Source of the DNA: Phoronis ovalis
Taxonomy: Eukaryota > Phoronida > Phoronidae
Assembly (NCBI GenBank): GCA_028565635.1
Contig: JAOXYB010061367.1
Location: 1-10,653 of the forward strand
Direction: 5' to 3'
DNA length: 10,653 nucleotides
This document shows, piece after piece, positions 1 to 10,653 of this stretch. The notes beneath the pieces were generated by a model that was given only the letters and a program-made list of their open reading frames with translations, did no database searches and was not told the origin of the DNA. The position numbers and the translations under genes are program-made. Each line of letters opens with the position of its first letter. Within the stretch, counting starts at the first letter, position 1.

Positions 1-735
1 CCCCCCCGGGGATGAGACGTAATTATGCATTCGTAGTTGTTTATTTATAAATAAAACTACGAAATTACCGGTACTCAGTTTCTTACAATTATAGTTTTAT
101 CTCAACGTATCATTAAATCTAAATTATTGCCGTCTATGATAAGTTAGTCCCACTCTCATACCTTACAGTGAGCATTGCCTTGGTCTGTTAAGTGCAAGCA
201 GCGAGCATTGTCTTTTGACGAACATTATTTTGCATATTTTTTTAATTTAGGGTACAATTTTGTTTTCTGGTTGTCGATTTTTTTGGCGACCGTTTTTTCA
301 GTTTGGGAACCGTTTTTTGGTTGTCAATTTTTCTTGTTAAGTGCGAGCAGGGAGCATTGCCGATTTTTAAGTGCGAGCATTGTACCTTGGGGGATACCCC
401 CTACCCCCCTCAATAGTGATTCTATCTTTGCAATGAAAAAAATGTCGACTATATTAGAAATATAAATGGATTCAAGGCCGGGGATTAAAAGAAATATAAC
501 TTTTAGCAGATATAACGTTGTTTTGCTAAAAATTATGTTTTGAATACTGCGTGGACATGGTGACTGTGAAAATTTTTTATTTTCGTGCAGCCAAAATTGT
601 GAGTGGGACAAGTGCGATTTAAGATTACATTTTATTTGACTCGCACACATAAGAACAGCTGTTAGATGGAAACCAAGGGCGAAAAGCAAGAGCCGAAAAA
701 TTCTAATCACGACATCTAGTGCCCAAATATTACCG
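1..735. other. 5' intergenic region with short repeats
   Basis: No gene is supported here. Two long open frames exist (175-465 on + and 324-710 on -), but neither has an ATG at its beginning (TTG and GTG respectively), and their composition is low complexity. What can be seen is a block of related short repeats at 168-410 (annotated separately) and an E-box palindrome AACAGCTGTT at 654-663, about 75 bases upstream of a TATA box. The first bases are a run of C followed by GGGG. Confidence 0.6.
168..410. repeat. Cluster of short direct repeats (GAGCATTG family)
   Basis: A 23-base unit beginning TTAAGTGC and ending GAGCATTG occurs at 188-210 and 337-359 with 21 of 23 identical bases. A shortened copy, TTAAGTGCGAGCATTG, lies at 367-382, and a fragment GTGAGCATTGCC begins the block near 168. 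Between them, CTGGTTGTCGATTTTT (near 267) recurs as TTGGTTGTCAATTTTT (near 317), and ACCGTTTTTT recurs at about 289 and 309. The block ends in GGGGGATACCCCC (389-401), a perfect 5-bp stem with a 3-base loop, then CCCCCC. This pattern fits a decayed interspersed or tandem repeat; the family is not recognised. Confidence 0.5.
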
Positions 736-737
736 GA

Positions 738-793
738 TATATAAAAGGAGCATGCGCAGAACGCCGCTGATCGGAGCTGAGTGCCGAGTAAGT
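738..793 (+). promoter_or_regulatory. Candidate TATA promoter with NRF1-like site and 5' splice site
   Basis: TATATAAAAG at 738-747 is a strong TATA-box match. Just after it, GCATGCGCA (750-758) resembles half of an NRF1 palindrome, a site common at nuclear genes for mitochondrial proteins. GTAAGT at 788-793 matches a consensus 5' splice site about 45 bases downstream of the TATA box, so a very short first exon starting around 768 is possible. The next gene on this strand is NDUFA1 at 2924, with an acceptor-like TTATTAG ending at about 2881. It is therefore possible, but only inferred, that this is the NDUFA1 promoter with a 5' UTR intron of about 2.1 kb. No transcript evidence is available. 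Confidence 0.35.
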
Positions 794-1006
794 CGGAGGA
801 TTCATTGATGTTTTTTACGAGAACATTTGTCGTCTCACTGTGGTTGATTGAGTAATATTGCCCTGCCTGATAACACCACAGTTTAGCAAGATTACACTAA
901 TGGATTTAAATGTTAGATTTTGTTTTCGGATATGTTCGCCCCATGCATTTAAAAAATGTAACATAACCTGCCCTGGGTTTATATTAGTCTAGTCCGTAGG
1001 CGTAGG

Positions 1007-1421
1007 TAGTAGGGTCATGAACTCCAGGACTGGGGGTAGTCGTAATAATTAATAGACCCATATTTTCACTGATTTTTAACGATTTGACTTGTTTACACGT
1101 ATAGATTCTTACTTTTCTTAACTTGACAGTAGTCATGTCCCCAGGGACTGGTCCTATAATAATTAAATTTTGTGATATAAGACTTAAAAGTGATATTCTT
1201 GTAACGCTACAAAAGTCTAATTCTTGTTCTCTAAAGTTCCGCTGTGCATGTTGAGATTGCACTTTTAATAGCTTATACCCTAGTAGTCCTGGCTACATGA
1301 CCATGCTACAGCTTTCCTGCGGCGGGGGCATACTGTAGCATAGTGTTTAAAACTTGAAAAAAATTCAAACCTAACCTTATGTACAAAAGAGACCATAGTA
1401 GGGTCATGTAACAAGGACTAC
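1007..1421. repeat. Three copies of a GGTCATG..AGGACT motif, MITE-like
   Basis: The sequence TAGTAGGGTCATG occurs at 1007-1019 and again at 1396-1408. Each copy is followed after a few bases by AGGACT. A third copy lies inverted at 1282-1308. The inverted copy and the last direct copy match at 18 of 20 positions (1283-1302 against 1402-1421). The first and inverted copies bound an interval of about 300 bases, the layout of a small non-autonomous DNA element with imperfect terminal inverted repeats, but no clear target-site duplication is visible. Inside, ATGCTACAG (1303-1311) pairs with CTGTAGCAT (1333-1341). The family is unassigned. Confidence 0.4.
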
Positions 1422-1650
1422 CATTGTAGAGGACAAGAATTGGATTTCGCTGTCCTTGGCAATTTTCCGTTCTTCACCCCATGTAAGACCAATCTTTTGT
1501 AGTTCTGTTCTGCACCAGGTGGTCTTTGGCCTGCCTGGCTCTCGTTTGTCTGTTGCTGCCCAACAGAGGGCTATCTTGGGGATGCAGTCTTGGGGCATTC
1601 TCAGTGGTACGCATCCCAGCCATCGGAATTGCCCCCTTTTGATTTCCATA
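1404..1650 (-). pseudogene. LINE (non-LTR retrotransposon) ORF2 C-terminal relic
   Basis: Read on the minus strand, about 82 codons encode segments typical of the extreme C-terminal tail of LINE reverse-transcriptase proteins: an FRWLG..LRMPQD stretch, IPKIALCW, then GRPKTTWCRTELQ and GLTWGEERKIAKD. These correspond to the 'WLGHVLRMP ... GRPKTTWRRT ... GLTW' tail common in animal LINEs. The endonuclease and reverse-transcriptase domains are absent. The similarity fades at both ends: upstream of about 1650 the sequence no longer resembles the family, and the last residues before the stop at 1404-1406 look frameshifted. It is a dead 5'-truncated insertion, and the clade is not assigned. It abuts the last copy of the 1007-1421 repeat. 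Confidence 0.75.
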
Positions 1651-2880
1651 GCAATGCTCTAAGCACAAAATTACTGAAAATTTGGCACCATTCTTTAACT
1701 AAAAAACGTCTTGGATTTATTTTATAACTAAAACGCTTTTCAGAATTTCGTAATATTTGTTTGCTCAGGATATTTCTTCGTTTTGCTTTCAGTGACAACA
1801 GAACACCGAAACAGAAATACCAAGCAGATATATTTATATTCCGGCTCCTGTTGCTGACTTTAGGTGAGACTTGGTCTACTGCTATAGGGTTTTTTAAAAT
1901 GGATAAACTGTGTTTTTGTTTTCTTAACCATTTTTCAAATAAGTTGTTTAACAAAGAAAAGCCCTTTAAATTCGATTTTTTTTTTTGAAGTCATGCTCGT
2001 TAAACAAGGTTTATTTAAGAAAATAATGCAAGTGAAAACTCCAATTGTTAAAGCGGTCATTAAACAAGGTTTGGATAAAGAAATGTTTTTTTGACTTGGG
2101 CCTGATTTTCACAAAAAAATGGTTTAAGAAGCCGAAAACACAGTTTATATTCAGTTTGAATACCTCTATAATACGAAGGGTAATAAAGAAGGAAACTTAA
2201 AAAAACATTGTAAAACACTGACATATCTTCTTAGAATAAAAATACAAGGTTTTCGATTGTGAATCGGTTGAAATTTCATGAATGACCTACATTTCGTTTT
2301 AACTAGTGAATTAGTTATCAATTTTTTTGTGACAACATGAAAACCTTAAAGGTCGCTACCAGAGAAGTATCCGGTCAAGGTAGTGATTTAATTAATGAAT
2401 CTGTTTTTAGTGTGAGTCATTACTGGTAAAATATTGTATTTCTATTGCTTTTTTTAATCATTAATCAATCTTTCATGGGGATGGGTGAATTTTTATCGAG
2501 CAAGTGCCTTCTGTGGTAGTGCCCATTTTAATTCTGAATGTTTTTACCCAGCCATTTAGGGAGGCTGTTTTTAATAACAGTCTGTCATACAACTGCATAA
2601 CAAATGATTTCGACCAATATTTGACCAAATTAAGTAATCGGAGCATCTTTGACTTCTATTAGCACTTGATTTGTCTACTGCTCCTCTTATATTCAGAGGT
2701 CATTTTTGAAACTTTTGGTTTATGGGGACTGTTGTTTCATCATATTTTAATTCTGTCCAAACAATTGGGTGTTGAAATTGCAATAGTACTGTAAATATCT
2801 TATTGAATATCTACATTGATGCTAAATATTCAAGTGTTATATTTTAATACTGTAAATAATTGCATTGTTTATCATTTATT
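1651..2880. other. AT-rich non-coding stretch upstream of NDUFA1
   Basis: No gene is supported. Open frames at 1601-1954 (-) and 1761-1988 (+) are AT-rich; the former begins with TTG and only runs into the LINE relic out of frame. TTAAACAAGGTTT is directly repeated 60 bases apart (2000-2012 and 2060-2072). The stretch could be an intron in the 5' UTR of NDUFA1 if the promoter near 738 belongs to that gene. The end of the region, TTTATCATTTATTAG (to about 2881), would serve as a 3' splice site. Confidence 0.5.
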
Positions 2881-2923
2881 AGGAGTGACCAATTGCTGTG
2901 TGCTGTGACTTTTCTCATACAAA

Positions 2924-3145
2924 ATGTGGTACGAAATTCTACCAACGGCTGGCATTATGGTGGGGCTTTTATCCGTACCGCCAGTATTTAATTATTTTTG
3001 GCACAAGTATGTAAGCATGAATGGAAAAATATGCCCAAGAGACTGGGACACGGATCAAAGAGACTGTATAATGTATTTAAGAGATAGAAGGCTCACTGGG
3101 AGTGAATATGTACCTCAAGGTCTTGAAGGAATCCCAGATGAATAA
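2924..3145 (+). CDS. NDUFA1: NADH dehydrogenase 1 alpha subcomplex subunit 1 (MWFE)
   Basis: This encodes a 73-residue accessory subunit of respiratory complex I, needed to assemble the membrane arm in the inner mitochondrial membrane. The N-terminus MWYEILP matches the MWFEILP signature that names the family. A single hydrophobic segment covers about residues 8-26 (IMVGLLSVPPVFNYFW) and acts as an uncleaved membrane anchor. The C-terminal half is hydrophilic and carries the conserved RDRRLTG (53-59) followed by YVPQGLE (62-68), equivalent to the RDRRISG and YVSKGLE of mammals. Length is close to the mammalian 70 residues. The ATG directly precedes the signature, so the start is secure. Two cysteines, C37 and C48, lie in the soluble part. 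The coding region has no intron, whereas the human gene has three exons. A poly(A) signal follows 41 bases after the stop, which supports a working gene, although an expressed retrocopy cannot be excluded. Confidence 0.95.
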   Translation: MWYEILPTAGIMVGLLSVPPVFNYFWHKYVSMNGKICPRDWDTDQRDCIMYLRDRRLTGSEYVPQGLEGIPDE

Positions 3146-3185
3146 TTTTAGCTTTATGGACAATTTTTTGCTGTGAGCTACAGAA

Positions 3186-3191
3186 AATAAA
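3186..3191 (+). terminator. Poly(A) signal of NDUFA1
   Basis: AATAAA lies 41 bases after the NDUFA1 stop codon. Cleavage would be expected about 10-30 bases further, near 3205-3220, giving a very short 3' UTR. This is a canonical hexamer in the correct place and orientation. Confidence 0.8.
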
Positions 3192-3215
3192 AAGAAACTG
3201 AATAATACGAAAAAC

Positions 3216-4470
3216 TGTGTAGCTTCTGGTAATTTAACTAGAGCATCAACAAGGCTAAAATATTGTTGTATTGTCGCCTGATTCCACCTTATTCATTCAG
3301 TAATGTTTTTAGTGACACTTGTAGTCCTTAGACAAGGAGCTGAAGAAATGCTTGCAGTTGTAACGTTATTACTCCATACGTGGTATACCTTATTTTCATA
3401 ACGTATTTCTTCAGTTGGTTGTTATAGATTAAACGGAATTGTTGTGTGTTGATAAATCTTGGTGTTTTCTACTTATGTCGGAATTTTTTATTCTGTATGA
3501 ATTATCAGATTTTAAAAACAATATTTTGATAATTTCAAGAGAATGGGTCGGGCATTGTGCTGCTAGGGAATAATCTAAACTGGTAATTTACTCAGTTCGT
3601 TGGACCCCTGGAGCAGCTATGGCTGTATGATGTGATACAAAACTAAATACCTTTACCTTCAATTGTAGGGAGGGACTAAAATAGTTTGGGCAAGAGGGGA
3701 AGTGACAAAAGAATTGCTACCTCTAGTAGTAATGTTTAATAAAACAGCTTTATATATACTTATATTCCACACAAATCCACTAGAATTCTATTAAAATCAC
3801 ATTGTTTTAAGGTATGCACACAAAAGCTAACAATTTGACATCTTATTTAATTGGTGTATCTGTATTTATCCGTGATTTATGTCTTTCATGATTGGAATTA
3901 TTGTGAAAACTCAACATCATAATTATTAATGGAAGTGCTTGCTTCATAAACACTTCTTGCAGACTGTTTTTTCTCTAATACTACATAACTGTAAATCAAA
4001 CAAAACATAATCATGACTGAAAATAACATTAACAAAGTTATATTTCACATCATCTACTAGATTTAGAAAGACTCACTGAGAATCCATGATTGTTTCAATA
4101 TTTTGAAATAAATTATAAGATTATTTACTTATTAATAAAGAGAATCATACGAAGTGATCAACTGGCAACTAAATTCATATAAAATGACAAATTCCATATT
4201 TTTGTAATGTTTCTGTGTTTGTATTGTACTTCATAAACCAATTTGCTTTAAAAAAGAAAAAACTAAATATACATACTTTTTAAAGATTTAAAAATAGAAC
4301 ATAGCGCACAACTGTTAAAGCTTTAATTAGCATTGTTTTAATGTTTAAAGGACAAAAATACTATTATACTACTTCTTGAATTTTGATAATATATTTAATA
4401 ATACTCGTTTAGTTTTGCAAGTCAAATTAAATTTGTATAAAATAATTTGTTCACTTCAAAATATTGCACT
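3216..4470. other. AT-rich intergenic region between NDUFA1 and VPS4
   Basis: No coding region, RNA gene or recognisable transposon is supported. The sequence is AT-rich with many short homopolymer runs. The one clear structure is a bulged inverted repeat at 3340-3414, given separately. The right end grades into the more GC- and CpG-containing promoter of VPS4. Confidence 0.6.
3340..3414. repeat. Bulged inverted repeat (17 bp)
   Basis: CTGAAGAAAT (3340-3349) pairs perfectly with ATTTCTTCAG (3405-3414), and ACGTTAT (3363-3369) pairs with ATAACGT (3398-3404). The left arm has a 13-base bulge (3350-3362) between the two stems; the right arm has none. The loop is 28 bases (3370-3397). The hairpin lies about 150 bases after the NDUFA1 poly(A) signal. 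Its role is unknown; it could be chance, a fragment of a hairpin element, or an RNA structure if transcribed. Confidence 0.5.
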
Positions 4471-4618
4471 TCAAGGTGGCGCTCGCGTTTTGTCATGTGA
4501 CGTGACGACATCACAGAATCTCGCCATATTGGATTGATCAGGAAGCAAAACACAATTTTTTCCTTTCATAAACGGGCGAGTTTTGCAAATAAGAAAAGCA
4601 CTTGCGGCTTTTGTCCCA
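4471..4618 (+). promoter_or_regulatory. Probable VPS4 promoter and 5' UTR
   Basis: This is a local rise in GC and CpG just upstream of the VPS4 start, with no TATA box. CAAGGTGGCGCTCGCG (4472-4487) opens it. GTCATGTGAC (4492-4501) differs at one position from the GTCACGTGAC site bound by TFEB-type factors at lysosomal genes. The overlapping TGACGTGA (4498-4505) resembles a CRE/ATF half palindrome. CGCCATATT (4522-4530) fits the YY1 consensus in reverse, a site frequent near start sites of housekeeping genes. Transcription probably begins between about 4500 and 4570. The factor assignments come from motif resemblance only. Confidence 0.5.
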
Positions 4619-10128
<5,510 letters not shown>

Positions 10129-10653
10129 GTAGGATGAGTGCTTTAAGCTAAAATTTTGTGCACAATGTAGTCATTACAGATTAGGCATATAGTTACGTAT
10201 TACGATGTTTAGTAGATGTGAATTGCCCTTGGAAAAAAACTAGGGTTTTTCGTGCTGAGAGATATTTGCATAGTATCCATATACAGAAACCAATTTCTAA
10301 ATTGTAAGTTTGTATTTTCATATTTTCGGCAAATCATGAAAAGAGGATTAAATAACATCTCCATTAGAGAGCCTGCATCGATAAAGATGTGATGCATCAA
10401 AAGCTTTTTGTGGAGAGTTTTCTAAGTTATTTCTGCTGTTACCTACAATTAACTGTAATTTAAATATTTAGTATGTGATGTACATGGGTTGTATTCAGGC
10501 ATAGGGAGACATTTTTATGCCCATCACTATGTAATAGTGAATGGGCATATAGCCGTACCCTATGCGGCGGCGGCGTTGTTGTCGTATGTAACCTTTTCTT
10601 TGTGTTGCTATAACGGCTTCAGCTTTCGTCAGATCATCTTCGTATTTGGTACA
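10129..10653 (+). other. VPS4 intron 8 (5' part)
   Basis: Intron sequence runs to the right edge. Up to about 10495 it is AT-rich with nothing recognisable. From 10499 the base composition changes and a repeat-like segment begins, annotated separately. No in-frame exon matching the next part of VPS4 (FEKRIYIPLPE in animals) was found. Confidence 0.7.
10499..10653. repeat. Edge of an unassigned repeat with nested inverted repeats
   Basis: TATGCCCATCACTA (10516-10529) faces TAGTGAATGGGCATA (10535-10549), a 14-bp stem with one extra A and a 5-base loop. Outside it, GCATAGGG (10499-10506) pairs with CCCTATGC (10558-10565). Then follow GGCGGCGGCG and TTGTTGTCG, richer in GC than the rest of the intron. 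On the minus strand a frame is open from the window edge to a TGA at 10497-10495 (52 codons, including EDDLTKAEAVIATQ), which may be coding in the repeat or incidental. The sharp change in composition and the hairpin at the border suggest the end of a mobile element. Confidence 0.5.

Noticed and set aside
324-710. A 128-codon minus-strand frame with a hydrophobic, signal-like N-terminus
   Set aside because: It begins with GTG, not ATG, overlaps the repeat block at 168-410, and has no recognisable domain.
984-1262. A 92-codon minus-strand frame
   Set aside because: It begins with GTG and lies within the inverted-repeat element; composition is not protein-like.
1601-1954. A 117-codon minus-strand frame reaching into the LINE relic
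   Set aside because: It starts with TTG and covers the LINE part in a different frame from the recognisable LINE protein.
4523-4532. CCATATTGG as a CArG box for SRF
   Set aside because: The spacing between CC and GG is five bases rather than six; the YY1 reading fits better.

Overview
This is a stretch of AT-rich nuclear DNA from an animal, most likely an invertebrate. It holds one complete protein gene and the 5' two-thirds of another, both on the + strand. Evidence for a metazoan: a VPS4 gene split by GT-AG introns with matching phases, a nuclear NDUFA1 gene, AATAAA polyadenylation, and a decayed LINE tail. The VPS4 protein looks like that of molluscs, other lophotrochozoans or cnidarians, but the phylum cannot be fixed from this window.

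Layout. 1-735: intergenic, with a cluster of short G/C-containing repeats at 168-410. 738-793: a possible TATA promoter with an NRF1-like site and a 5' splice site. 1007-1421: three copies of a short motif, two of them forming an inverted repeat. 1404-1650 (-): remnant of the C-terminal end of a LINE protein. 2924-3145 (+): NDUFA1, a complex I accessory subunit, with an uninterrupted coding region and a poly(A) signal at 3186. 3216-4470: AT-rich intergenic DNA with a bulged hairpin at 3340-3414. 4471-4530: likely VPS4 promoter. 4619 to beyond the right edge (+): VPS4, the ESCRT-III disassembly ATPase, eight exons of which lie here (289 complete codons plus two bases). Intron 1 carries a possible alternative first exon (5012-5035) and an antisense, stop-interrupted coding-like frame (5117-5602). 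The last 155 bases, inside intron 8, look like the beginning of a different, GC-richer repeat with nested inverted repeats.

The two genes act in different processes: NDUFA1 in respiratory complex I of the inner mitochondrial membrane, VPS4 in recycling ESCRT-III on endosomes, midbody and nuclear envelope. They are about 1.5 kb apart in the same direction, with a poly(A) signal and an apparent promoter between them, so they look independently transcribed. I found no new gene system. The best leads are the antisense relic in VPS4 intron 1, the alternative VPS4 first exon, and the unassigned repeats.
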